DNA of 64,000 nt from Homarus americanus (lineage: Eukaryota; Arthropoda; Malacostraca; Decapoda; Nephropidae). Shown here piece by piece: positions 22,951 through 33,786 of the stretch (within the stretch, counting starts at the first letter, position 1; each line of letters begins with the position of its first letter). Under the pieces are notes generated by a model. The model was not told the origin of the DNA. It searched no databases and was given only the letters and a program-made list of their open reading frames with translations. Where the stretch lies: positions 20,859,763-20,923,762 of the forward strand of contig NW_024737042.1 of NCBI RefSeq assembly GCF_018991925.1, in the 5' to 3' direction. The translations under genes and the position numbers were made by a program.

Positions 22951-23284
22951 AAGTGTTGTCACTTCTGACGTCCAATGTTGATGCAGAGCATCCTTTTCTC
23001 AGGTGAATTTAATTAAGAAAACGGAGAAATAGCCTTCGTATACAAACTGTAAATACTCAATGTCGTGATTTAATATTATTGTGGATATAACGTATTGTTA
23101 CCACGTGTTGGCATTCAATCGGCTGTGGTGTTCCCATTATGTGATGGTGCTACTGTTGTTACCAGTCCTTTTCTTTTGATAAGCTTGAAGTCTTATGTTA
23201 AACGGTGATATTATATTTCCAAAGAGTTGTTGTTGGGTAGTAGGTAGTAGGCAGCTATACTCTGGAACGGGATGGTAATATCGA
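22951..23284. other. Unassigned spacer
   Basis: No clear feature. The 21 bases at 23237-23257 (a GTAGTAGGTAGTAGGCAGCT-type phrase) are identical to 30996-31016, hinting at a shared interspersed repeat. Confidence 0.45.
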
Positions 23285-24107
23285 CAATATGTCCCTAGAT
23301 TTTGCAAAGGCTTTCGACAGTGTATCCCACGAAAGGCTAAATCAAACTGGAAGGGTACAGGATTCTGGGAAATGTCCTAGCGTGGATAGAAGCCGTTCTA
23401 CAAGACAGCAAGCAGTGTGCGGTGATTAATGGTACGAATTCATCATCTGTACCCGTCACAAACGGGGTACCACAGGGCAGTGTATTGGGCCCGCTGTTGT
23501 TTGTTTGTTTCATAAATGACATGCCTGACATTGTACACTCCTCCATACAAATGTTTGCCGATGACGCAAAGCTATTTCGGGAAATCAAGAACCAAGCGGA
23601 CTGTGAAGAGCTGCAGAAGGATCTCTGTGAGCTCCAAGAATGGTCGAAGAAATGGCTACTGAGATTCAATGTCACGAAGTGCAAGAGGATGCACCTGGGG
23701 TGTACCAATGGTAAGGAGGCGTAACATAATTTTTATGTCCCAACTGGTTGAAGAAACTGCTCTATTTGAGACTGAATTTGAGAAGGACCTTGGTGTGTAT
23801 GTTGACAATAAACTGAAGTTCTCGGGCCATTGCGAGACGAAGGTAAATCAGGCAAATATATTATTAGGTCTTATAAGAAGGTCGTTCAGATATCTAAATG
23901 GTCCGTCCCTCGTAACGATCAAAAAAGTTAAGTGCTTCCCCATCTGGAGTACCCCGTCCGGTCCCCGAGATATGCTAGAAACTGTCAGTTGGGTGAAAAT
24001 GTTCAAAGGAGGGCCCTTTTCAGTTATGTATTTCTTCAAGGTTCCTTATTATTATTGTTATTATTATAAATATTATTATTATTATTAGTGCTGCTATTAT
24101 TATTATT
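23285..24107 (+). mobile_element. 5'-truncated LINE fragment with (TTA)n tail
   Basis: RT motifs SLDFAKAFDSVSHERL (about 23290), [14 protein letters not shown] (about 23460-23500) and the active site QMFADDAKLF (about 23550) are followed by LQEWSKKWLLRFNVTKCK and, after a stop and frameshift, EKDLGVYVDNKLKFSGH and QANILLGLIRRSF. The coding end runs into a (TTA)n-rich tail (24040-24107). The protein differs from the CR1 copies here, so it is another CR1/jockey-group family. Frameshifts near 23345 and 23720 kill it. Confidence 0.85.
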
Positions 24108-24769
24108 TTTTATCCGTGTTCTTCTGGCTAAATAAACTTCCAATATCAATATAATGTCAATAAGAATTTTACAAATTCTCGGAGCCGAATTTCAATAGAA
24201 GTAAATATTTCTTGACTACAAATAATCTGAGGTAAGATATTTTAATTTTAGCATATTTCTTTTTTAGGTGATATTTGATATATGATTTGGTATATCACTG
24301 GTATAGGCTGATCAGCTGTTCGTTATAATCACTGGCGTGCGTGTCCGAGCGAACGCTAACTGCCCGTCCGCCCAGACCGAAACATTACGACACGGTTCGG
24401 GTGTTCTGAAACCTTCTCTCACTGGGTGCGCGGCCTCCCTGTTCGAAAGGGACGCTCACAGCCCCGTACGCGCAGACACTGTCCAGGTATTTAAACACTT
24501 CACTCAAACACACAACACTCCCTCTCCCTGACTCTGCGTCGCACCCACGTTGCTCCCGGTGGTGGCGGCTTCACATACTATACAGTACAGAAGTCCTTTG
24601 GTCCTCTTGGCGGTCGAGAATTCCCTTCGACGCTCTACTTGTTTTGACTATAAACGCCTTGGTTAAGGACGTTCAGGTGACAGGTAAGTAGAAGGGAATG
24701 AATGAAACTCGTCTTTTGAGCATTCAATATTTATTGATGTGGTCAAAACCTGCAGAGAACAAGGCGTTC
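24108..24769 (+). other. CpG-rich unassigned stretch with a consensus splice donor
   Basis: 24330-24690 is markedly richer in GC and CpG than its surroundings (for example GCGTGCGTGTCCGAGCGAAC). It contains a TATTTAAACAC motif (about 24487) and, at 24681-24689, CAGGTAAGT, a perfect 5' splice-site consensus. No long frame or domain is visible; a 64-codon frame at 24337-24531 is anonymous. It could be a non-coding first exon with promoter, or part of an unknown retroelement leader. Confidence 0.35.
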
Positions 24770-24839
24770 ATTAGAACATAAGAACATAAGAATGGAGGAA
24801 ACTGCAGCGGGCCTATTGGCCCATACTGGGCAGTCCCGT

Positions 24840-27787
24840 TTACACCCAACCCCTATTGCTCATATGAGCATCCAACATATGTTTGAAGCAATTCAGCGTA
24901 TTCGAGTTAATGATGATATTTGGTAACTTGTTCCATTCATCCACTACTCTGTTTCCAAACCAGTGTTTACCTATTTCACGCCTAAATCTAAATTTGTCTA
25001 ATTTAAAACCATTGTTACGAGTTCGCTCCTGGTTGGATAATTTGAGTACCTTTGTAATGTCCCCTTTGTTTAGCCCTGCCTTCCACTTATACACCTCTAT
25101 CAGGTCGCCCCTCGCTCTACGTCTCTCAAGCGAGTGCAAATTAAGATGCTTTAACCTGTCTCTAATCTCAAGGTTCCTAATGCCTGGGATTAGTCTTGTC
25201 ATTCTCCTCTGAATTCTTTCCAGAGATTCTATATCCATTCTGTAATAAGGTGACCAGAACTGATCTGCGTAATCCAGGTGTGGTCTCACAGGAGCAAGAT
25301 ATAGTTTTAGGATGACCTCGCTAGTCTTGTAACTAACACTCCTTTGTATGAACCCAAGTACTTTATTAGCCTTGTTACGAGCAAAAACACATTGTTTACT
25401 TGGCTTAAGGTTCCTACTTATCATTACTCCTAAATCTCTCTCGCAGTCGGATTTCTCTATGGCATCGTTGTTCATCTGGTATCTGGTTTCCCTGTTTACA
25501 TCTCCTATACTGAGTACTTTACATTTGTCCACGTTGAATTTCATCTGCCATTTTTCAGACCATTCGAAAAATTTGTTTAGATCTTCCTGTAGTTTTGCGA
25601 GTCCTCGTCAGATTTGATAACACGTCCTATTTTAGTGTCATCAGCAAATTTACTTATGTTGCTGTCTATGCCGATATCTATGTCGTTTATGTATATAATA
25701 AACAATAATGGTCCAAGTACTGAGCCTTGGGGAACTCCACTTGTGACGTTGCTCCAATGGGACTTAGTGCCGTTAATGCTCACTCGCTGTTTCCTGTCCT
25801 GTAACCACGCCCTAATCCATTTAAGGATGTCACCTTTGATGCCATGAGCTTCTACCTTTCTAATTAGTCTTTCGTGGGGGACTCTGTCGAAGGCTTTACT
25901 GAAGTCGAGATATACCACATCATAATTGTGCCCCTCGTCCACTGATTCGAAAACTGATGAAAAGAATGTTAATAGATTAGTTAGGCAAGAACGTCCGCTT
26001 GTGAAGCCATGCTGGGAATCATTGATCAATCGGTGCTTCTCCAGGTGATTTCGAATAGAGTTTGAAATGATTGCTTCCAGTAATTTGCCTGCTATTGATG
26101 TTAGACTGATTGGGCGGTAGTTAGAGGATTGTGATCTATCCCCCTTCTTGAAAATCGGTATTACATTCGCTATCCTCCAGGATTCTGGTACTACACCTGT
26201 TTTTAAGGACATGTTAAACAACTTTGCTAAGGGCATACTAAGCTCTTCCTTACATTCCTTTAATACTCTGGCAAATATCTCATCGGGACCAGGTGACTTA
26301 TTAGGCTTTAATTTGTGTATTTGCTTACTAACATCGTTACTAGTCACTACTATCTCACTTAATTTGTTTTCTTCACTATCTCTGAATAGAGTCGGTGCCT
26401 CGGGTATCATGTTTCAATTTTCGGTGGTGAAAACTGTTGAAAAATATTTATTCAAATTATTGCTCATTTCTCCGTCGTTATCAGTGAGCTCGCCGGAGTC
26501 TGACCGTATTGGTCCAATCTTTTCTCATGTTTTATTTTGATACATTTGGTAGAATCCTTTGGGTTTGTCTTCGCCTCCCTTGCTATCCTTACCTCATTAT
26601 TCCTCTTTGCTTTCCTTATCTCGGTTTTAACCCTACTCGCCAATTCCCTATAATAGTCCCCGAGGTGAATTTCGCCACGATTTATCCTTCTACCTATAGC
26701 CTTCCTTTGGCCAATGATGTTCTTTAAATAATTATTTATCCATTTAGGGTCATTGTTGTCTGATCTGAGTTTTTTGTATGGTATGTTCTGCCTTTGTGCA
26801 TTAAGTAACTCACTATTTAAATTGTCGTGGAACTCGGCAATCTCAGATCTCGTTATCAGGTCCGTGTCATCTGTCAGGTTCACGGCCAAGCGCGACACCC
26901 CCTCTCTCAGCTGCCTCTTTAAACTGTCAAAGTTTGCCCTTCTGAAATCTGGTACTTTAGTGGAATTTTCCTTACGTCTGCCCTGAAAATCTAACTGGAA
27001 TCGAATTTCTTTGTGATCGCTTTGCAAGTTCGTTCCCTACCTCGACATTGCTAATGAGGTTTTCTCTGTTCGACAGAACTAAATCCAGTATATTATTACC
27101 CCGTGTGGGTTCGGTTATATGTTGACTTAGGAAACAGTCCTGGATTGTCTCGAGAAAATCCTCTGATTCTGAGTTGCCCGTAAGGTCAGTCCAATCTATT
27201 TGGCCAAGGTTAAAGTCGCCTACTATACAGACTTTGTTGTGTGTGGAAGCCCTTCGCATGTCATCCCAGATAAGTCGCTCATTGACGCTATCAAGATTGG
27301 GGGGTCTATATATTACTCCTGTGATTAATTTTTCCCGACCGTCGCTTAATTCTATCCAAATTGTTTCTGTATTCCTCTCAGTTTTTATTTCCTTATTTAT
27401 TTCACACTTCAGATTATCCCTAACATAGATTGCTACACCGCCTCCTTTCCTGGTCTGCCTATCGGTATGGAACAGTTTGTAACCCGCAATTTGGTATTCG
27501 ACTGGTAATTCACGTGTGTCTAGGTTGATCCATGTTTCAGTGAATGCAATTATATCGATTTCTTCGGTACATACCAAGGCCCTAATATCATCCATTTTGT
27601 TTCTCATACTTCTACTGTTCGCGTAGTATACATTTAAGTTAGTCGTGTTCTGAGTCCTCCCCTTACCGCGTTTAGTTTTAAACTCCCTGTCTAATTTAGT
27701 TTTGTCATCATTCCTAACACTATTTCCCTGTAATCTTTCGCCTTGTTTACCCGCTCCCACTGCAGTCTCCTCCACCCCCGTGCCCAT
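24840..27787 (-). pseudogene. CR1 copy 2 ORF2: APE endonuclease and reverse transcriptase
   Basis: Minus-strand order: endonuclease (27787-26972) with FTETWINLDTREL, GGGVAIYVRDN, GVIYRPPNLD, IVGDFNLGQIDW, NNILDLVLSNREN; a frameshift near 27020, then SDHKEIRFQL; linker to 26464 with a second frameshift; RT (26410-25577) with [62 protein letters not shown] and the intact active site SKFADDTKIG; a third frameshift near 25600; C-terminal domain (25544-24840) with CERDLGVMISRNL and LERIQRRMTRLIPG. Few lesions relative to length, so retrotransposition was recent. Active in nuclear target-primed reverse transcription in intact relatives. Confidence 0.92.
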
Positions 27788-27795
27788 ATGTTCTC

Positions 27796-28671
27796 TTAGC
27801 AGTTTAAAGACTTCGATATCTTTTGAACTGCCCCCTCTAGAGCCCCAGCCAGGGTTGCTACTCCATCCCTAGACAGGTGCACCCCATCCCTAGCATAAAG
27901 GTCCCTTCTGCCATAGAAGTTGTCCCAGTTGTCAATGAATGGGACTGATATTGACTTGCAATATCTGTCAAGACGGTCGTTGACACCAACTGCCCTTGAC
28001 AACCATTCACTGCCAACTCCCCTTCTAGGCAGGACACCGCATATGATAGGGATCCCTCCCTTAGTCCTAATACGATCTATGGCTGCCTTGAACTTATCAA
28101 GAAGTTCCTCGCTCCTACACCGGCCAATATCATTGCCTCCTGCACTGAGGCAGATAATGGGTTTGTTCCCATTACCAGACAAGATATTGTCCATCCTGTC
28201 AATTATATCCCCCACCCCAGCTCCTGGCAAACACACCCTCATCCTATTTTTGTTTTTACCACAAAAGGCCCTGTCCATGTACCTTACCTGTGAGTCACCA
28301 ACAATTAAAGTTTTTATACCTTCCTTGTCATCCCTGCCCCTGACTGTACTAACGTCCAATTCGTCTATCAAGGGACTGAACGGGTTGGTACACTTAGCTG
28401 TTGTTGTCGTTGTTGTCGTATCCTTCGTGTGCTTCTTCACCACCAGCTTTGTCTTCCCACTACTCACAATTTTCCACTCGCTTGATTTTTCGTCAGACAC
28501 TGGCTTTACTCGTCCAGCCTCTCCTTTTAACTTCGCCAGCTCTTTCCTTAATTTCAGGTTCTCCAACGTGGCCCTCTCAATTTCTAACTTGGCCCTCGCC
28601 AATTCTTCAATGGACCACTCCAGTTTGGTCAACAAACTCTCATACCCAAGACCGCACATAGCACTGGCCAT
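27796..28671 (-). CDS. CR1 copy 2 ORF1: coiled-coil/SGNH esterase protein
   Basis: 291 codons, intact, starting MASAMCGLGYESLL. Residues 10-65 form a Leu/Lys/Glu-rich heptad-like helix suited to multimerisation. Residues about 120-285 are an SGNH (GDSL-like) hydrolase: nucleophile Ser in TLIVGDSQVRYMD, Asn in LSAGGNDIG, and Asp/His in ARDGVHLSRDG, so the expected catalytic set is present. CR1-group ORF1 proteins with this esterase-like domain are known; they bind RNA and associate with membranes or multimerise. It ends 9 bp before the first in-frame codon of ORF2. Confidence 0.93.
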   Translation of the reverse strand: MASAMCGLGYESLLTKLEWSIEELARAKLEIERATLENLKLRKELAKLKGEAGRVKPVSDEKSSEWKIVSSGKTKLVVKKHTKDTTTTTTTAKCTNPFSPLIDELDVSTVRGRDDKEGIKTLIVGDSQVRYMDRAFCGKNKNRMRVCLPGAGVGDIIDRMDNILSGNGNKPIICLSAGGNDIGRCRSEELLDKFKAAIDRIRTKGGIPIICGVLPRRGVGSEWLSRAVGVNDRLDRYCKSISVPFIDNWDNFYGRRDLYARDGVHLSRDGVATLAGALEGAVQKISKSLNC

Positions 28672-28719
28672 ATCTGATAATTATCCCTCGGGAGCTAACC
28701 CTGCCGTGACCTTTCCCCT

Positions 28720-28773
28720 AGTGAGGTCAGAACACAACTCAGTGAGGTCAGAACACAACTGAGTGAGGTCAGA
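28720..28773 (-). promoter_or_regulatory. Triplicated 5' end of CR1 copy 2
   Basis: The phrase AGTGAGGTCAGAACACAACT occurs at about 28719 and 28740, and AGTGAGGTCAGA again at about 28761, a 21-bp tandem array at the element's 5' limit. Copy 1 has one such unit. Tandem 5' monomers act as promoters in several LINE families; that role here is inference. Confidence 0.6.
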
Positions 28774-29264
28774 TTAAGCATAGTGCCATGATACAAAATT
28801 CATAACTCTATTAATCTTAGTTACACTTCATTCCGCATTGTCTTATTTCTCCACATAAGGCAGAAACGAGTAGGCATAATTAGTCCACAATATTTCAGTA
28901 CTGAGGGGTATGTCATCACTTTGGCTGTTCTTACAAGTGCGGGTCAATGTGAACCAGTATGGTGTTTCAAGGGACAATAGTACTGTGTAAATTGTTCCAG
29001 CACAAAAACTCGGCCAGGATTGGGAGTCGGTGTTTACCACAGAGGGCTAGTGGCTGGTCCTCACAGCATCACTCGAAAAGGCGATCTGCCATCATGGAGG
29101 CCAGGCGGCCACGCCACCCTTTAAACCATACACTCAGCAGAATCAGGGCATCTTGTTTGTGCAGGTCGCGTAGGGGGGAGGGGGGCGGCGCACGTGGTCG
29201 CAGGCTGATAGATTGAATATTTGTTCGGGTAAGGCAACGCCAGCACTGTAGATGAAGCCAACGG
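28774..29264. other. Unassigned stretch
   Basis: No recognised gene. It ends in a GC-rich patch near 29160-29205 (GGGGGGCGGCGC). Confidence 0.4.
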
Positions 29265-29408
29265 CGAAAGCACCTAGCATTAAGGTCCCTTCTGCTGTAA
29301 AAGTTGTCCCGGTTGTCAGTGAATGGGACTGATATTTACTTGCAGTTTTCAAGACAAACTTTGACACCACTTGCCAAGGACATCCATGCATTGCCAACTT
29401 TCCTAATT
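29265..29408 (-). pseudogene. Diverged CR1 ORF1 fragment (SGNH end)
   Basis: The bases from AAGGTCCCTTCTG (about 29280) through TGGGACTGATAT and TGCATTGCCAACTT match, with many changes and a short gap, the plus-strand reading of CR1 copy 2 at about 27890-28020. It is the minus-strand C-terminal part of ORF1. Confidence 0.75.
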
Positions 29409-29411
29409 CCC

Positions 29412-29456
29412 AACCTAACCTAACCTAACCTAACCTAACCTAACCTAACCTAACCT
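29412..29456. repeat. Interstitial telomere-type repeat (CCTAA)n
   Basis: Nine consecutive CCTAA units, the complement of TTAGG, the telomere repeat of most arthropods. It directly follows the CR1 fragment. Interstitial, as unique sequence continues on both sides. Confidence 0.95.
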
Positions 29457-30555
29457 GAAGGTTCCTAACTAGAAGGTTCCCAAGGGTATTATAATTTTCA
29501 TACAGCTCGTGCCTCAAACGTCCGGAGGTCTTGGCCCATGGTCCAAACGTCTGAATACCAATTCTGGCGTGAGTCTGCCGAAGCGATACAGTTACCATAT
29601 AATGGATTATCAAACAAATATGATTTTACATCATAAGTTCGTGCTTGAAATACTGGGTATCACTTGTATTTGTATTCTCATCATAACTGCCTCATCGATA
29701 TGAGAGGGCACATTACTCTACCCTATAAATTGTCCACAATCATTCGCTTACCAGCAACTCAGAGTAGGGATCTGGTGGTGGAGGCAGAGTGGATGAGGGA
29801 GTGGTGAGTCAATGGTTCGTCCAGTGAACAACATAAAGAAACTTTATTACTTAAGACCTTTAAGCAACACCCTATATCACTTTCCACCATAAATTGTACC
29901 ATAAATTTGACATTTGATAATAATAGTAGTAATAATACTAACGTAATTTTTTTACCCATTTGACCTCATTATTTGGCACAACTGAACTAATTGTATGTGG
30001 TTTGCTGATTCTATACCAGACAGCTGCCAACTGAACTATTTTCTTTCACATCAAGTTTGTATGGCAATAAATATATGGTGCCCACTTCCTGATTGTTTTG
30101 ATTGCGAATTAATCCCTCCACTACAATGTCTCCTGGTATATTTTATTCTGGTTACAGCCAGGCGATTTTATTCACCTGAAGAAGTTCCATCTCGTAGTCA
30201 AGAGCCTATTCATAATCTTTTTGCTCATAAATGCCCTCTTTTTGCAAAGGAACGCCTTACCTAGAACATGAATTCATCCCCATCTCATCCTATTGTAACT
30301 TTAGTATTTTCATCTGGATCGCCCTAGACGATTACACTCAGCTGAAGAAACCTCGTCGGTATTGTCAAGTGTTGTCCTGTATTGTAGTATTCTCTCCCAA
30401 CTGATATACACTTTCAGTTCTCATCCCCAGAACCCCGACATACCCTCCCTTCTCCCTCCCTCTCACTAGCAAATGCCTCGAATGCTTTAGAGTTTAGGGT
30501 TCACACCTCAGGGAGAGAGAGAGGATTGGTAACGCTAAATGGCAAACGCAGGAGT
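29457..30555. other. Unassigned stretch
   Basis: No recognised gene or repeat. Frames at 29509-29703 and 29995-30264 lack motifs. Confidence 0.4.
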
Positions 30556-30992
30556 GGAGCCAACTGTACCTTTTTTGAGAATCCCCAACATTTAAGGGTT
30601 TTCGTATATACCTTCCTTGTTAGCCTTGTCTTTTACTATATTACCGTCCATTTCGTCCACCAGAGAACTAAAGGAGTTAGTACACTTACCTGTTGTCGTT
30701 TCCTTATTGGCTTTTCTTCACAACTACAGTAGTTTCGTCGTCCCTCTCCTCACTACCACCCAGTGGCCTGTGTTGTCATTAGACACAGACTCTCCCAATC
30801 TCGTATTTGCTTCCTTCATCCTCTCAGTCACTTCTTTCAACCTCAAGTTTTTGCCCTTGATCTTCTCTAGCTCAGCCTTCAGAGAGGCACAGAGCTGTTC
30901 ACAGCTAACACTAGCCATGGTTGCACTGTCAGTTAAACCCCGGGACCTAAATCGGCCATGACCTTTCCTTTAGCAAGGACAGCACTCAACTG
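30556..30992 (-). pseudogene. CR1 fragment: 5' leader and ORF1 N-terminus
   Basis: Minus strand: leader phrase CTAAAGGAAAGGTCATGGCC, then MASVSCEQLCASLKAELEK at 30918, RMKEANTRLGESVSND and VVVRRGTTKLL, matching CR1 ORF1. Shifted frames continue with TNSFSSLVDEMDG and NVGDSQ, the start of the SGNH block. It stops near 30556. The 5' end is kept and the 3' end lost, the opposite of ordinary LINE truncation. Confidence 0.8.
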
Positions 30993-31964
30993 TATGTAGT
31001 AGGTAGTAGGCAGCTACCAAACAGGGAGATACTACCGCCTGGGAAGGTATTGGAAGCATATTGTGCTGTCTAATGGTAGACCCTGCTGCCATATGGCACC
31101 ACAAAAATTGTGACCAAGTCCCAGGCTGCTTATCTGACTTTCTGCCTCATTTACACACAATTTCAGGGTCTCGATTGTTTCTTATACTGTCGACAACACA
31201 ACATACATAATGTATGCCATTTCTCACTCTTGATTTATTTTAGATTTTTGTATTATTTATGGTTATCATTTTGAATTGGGGGGGATTTTTCGTAGAAAGT
31301 ATAGATTCATATATTAGTAGGGGGATTGTAAAGAGAAGGAGTTTGGTAGCGTGGCTGGTTAGTTATTTTACTGTAAATATGTTCTTCGGGGAAATCTTTC
31401 TCTAAACACCGCTTTCAATACAACTATATATTATTCACTCAATGACACAGACACATTAATAGCACATTATATTTAAGTTACTAGAACATTATATTTATGT
31501 TGCTAGACACTGACTCTAGGACACAAACATAAAATGGATGCACTTCCCACCGTAAGTAACTCACCCTATGGATAGCTCTGACAATGACTCACGTGTGACC
31601 TGAGGGAGGCCCAGCGGGTGCTGCCGGACTGTCTCCTATGGGAGACTCTGCTAGCTGGGGACGCTGTGCTGGGGAGGGAAGTCTTCCTCCCGACCTCGAC
31701 TAATGACGAGCGTGACTCTGTCTTCTTGTTTCAGTGATGTGAAAGTAATCACGCGTGGAAGGGGCTGCAGGGCCTCTCCCAATTAACACTAAACTGGGTG
31801 TGTCTTGGCCGGGTGTTAGGTCGGGCAACAGAAGTGCTGGCTGGTTAGCAGTTCCTGGGCTGTAAGCTGTGGTCTGATAAACAATTATTGAAATTTTTAT
31901 TACTATTATTTTATTTATTATAATTGTTATTATTTTTTATTAATTATTAATGATTATTATTTTT
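30993..31964. other. Unassigned stretch
   Basis: Contains the 21-base phrase at 30996-31016 also found at 23237, and a short direct repeat of ACATTATATTTA at about 31461 and 31484. No gene recognised. Confidence 0.4.
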
Positions 31965-32285
<321 letters not shown>

Positions 32286-32667
32286 TCGAGCGAGGTCAGC
32301 ACAAAACTGGAGCAGTTGATGAATCTACTGGTGTGACATCAACAGCTCAGATATAGTGTTCATACAGTACGTGGTGTAACAGACTATTTTACTATTCAAG
32401 AAAAACGTTTTGGTCTCAGTTTACTGAAGGGGGAACCAAAAGGAGTGAATAACTACTATAAGTGGACTTCTGGAGCAAATTAGCTCTACTGAGTTAAATA
32501 TGGGCAAATTAGTTGTCATAAAAGCTGATAGGGTCCCTGTTAATGATTGGTACATATAATGGTATGGCACCTCTGTTGATCAAATACCTTAATCAGTGCA
32601 AAATCAACTGATAATATAATTTTACTGCATTATACATCAACAAAATTTGCATAGAAAAGAGTTGAAC
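32286..32667. other. Unassigned stretch before the decayed ORF
   Basis: No motif identified; may include unrecognised 5' sequence of the pseudogene that follows. Confidence 0.4.
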
Positions 32668-33321
32668 CTAGAAACTGGCAGGAATGACGACAATAAAATA
32701 GAGCTGTTCTCTTTCTTGAGCAAACAAGTAGCAGACCTTGAGACTGATTATCAGGACATTGTCAGAGACCACAAAACTATACTCTGAACCTAGCCAAGGG
32801 ACATTACCAGCCTTGCCCCGTGAACTCAGGAGGAGGCCTATACACGAATCTTCCTGCATGTAGCAGATGCAGTCAAGCATGGCTATTTCAAGGTGATCAT
32901 CCGCACAGTTGACACTGACGTTCTGGTGTTGGCCATAGCAGCTTTTCATCTCCTCAATATCACTGAGCTTTGGGTTGCTTTTGCCACAGGAAAATGCTTC
33001 ACATACCTCCCAGTACATGAGATGGCAATTTCTCTTGGGCCTGAGAACTGCAAAGCCTTGCCTTTTCTTCACACATTCAATGGGTGTGACACTGTCTCTT
33101 CCTCTGCTGGTTGGGGCAAGAAGACTGTGTGGGATGTTTGGAAAGCATTTGATGAGGCTTCACTAATATTCTGTGCTTTGGCATCCACTCCTAGCTCTGT
33201 TGAGGACCACCTGGGGATACTGGAGCGCTTTGTTGTGTTCCACTATGATCACGCTAGCAGTGCAGTGGTGATGAACGAGGCCCGTAAGCAGCTGTTTTCT
33301 CCAAAAGGCAGTTGTAAATAA
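32668..33321 (+). pseudogene. Decayed ORF of a repetitive protein family with XPG/PIN-nuclease-like motifs
   Basis: One frame is readable from about 32686 (NKIELFSFLSKQVADLE, YQDIVRDHKTIL) through TGA, TAG and TGA codons near 32785-32822 to an open 142-codon part: EEAYTRIFLHVADAVKHG, VIIRTVDTDVLVLAIAAF, FATGKCFTYLPVHEMA, LPFLHTFNGCDTVSS, GWGKKTVWDVWKAF, ERFVVFHYDHASS and NEARKQLFSPKG. I know this as a protein repeated in many invertebrate and fish genomes without assigned function. The DTDVLVLA strand and GCDxxSxxxGxGKKxxW layout resemble the XPG-I/FEN-1 acidic site and helix-two-turn-helix; that is inference. Three in-frame stops indicate a pseudogene. Confidence 0.7.
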
Positions 33322-33714
33322 AGGGCTTCTTTTTCTAGCTCATTTGCCAAGCGGAGATTTTCTGTATTACAAAGTGGGGTTGGCTTGAGGTAGACAGTCT
33401 TCACCTCTGCTACTGTACGATACAGTTTGCTTCGGCAGGAATTTTGGGGATTCATGATTTAAGCACTAGCCACTTGTATAAAGTTTATAAGCTTAATTAG
33501 CAAAATAGAATAGTAAAGGTAGAGAAAGCCTGTATATGATAATTATTGTCAAAACTGCTTCAGGACCATAATGTTTATACGCCTGTTTGAAAATATAATT
33601 TGTTTTAAGATTTTTTCTAATTAAATAACACAAACGTCATTACAACAGATATAGAGAGAAAATAACTGCTCAGATAGGATGCTTTCAGGATGGACCATGA
33701 TAGTGTAGTGTTGA

Positions 33715-33717
<3 letters not shown>
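33322..33717. other. Unassigned stretch
   Basis: AT-rich, no motif recognised. Confidence 0.4.
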
Positions 33718-33776
<59 letters not shown>

Positions 33777-33786
33777 GTGTGCGTGT
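33718..33786. repeat. (GT)n microsatellite
   Basis: About 34 GT dinucleotides with two AT interruptions near 33764-33770. Confidence 0.97.

Larger units (their letters stand above)
24770..28773 (-). mobile_element. CR1 LINE, copy 2 (near complete)
   Basis: 4.0 kb on the minus strand, from three tandem TCTGACCTCACT units at the 5' end (28720-28773) to a CATAAGAACATAAGAA octamer tail (24772-24796 on plus). ORF1 is intact; ORF2 needs only a few frameshift corrections and keeps all catalytic motifs. It is the best preserved element in the window. Confidence 0.93.

Noticed and set aside
24337..24531. 64-codon frame in the CpG-rich stretch
   Set aside because: Short, anonymous and explicable by GC-rich composition.
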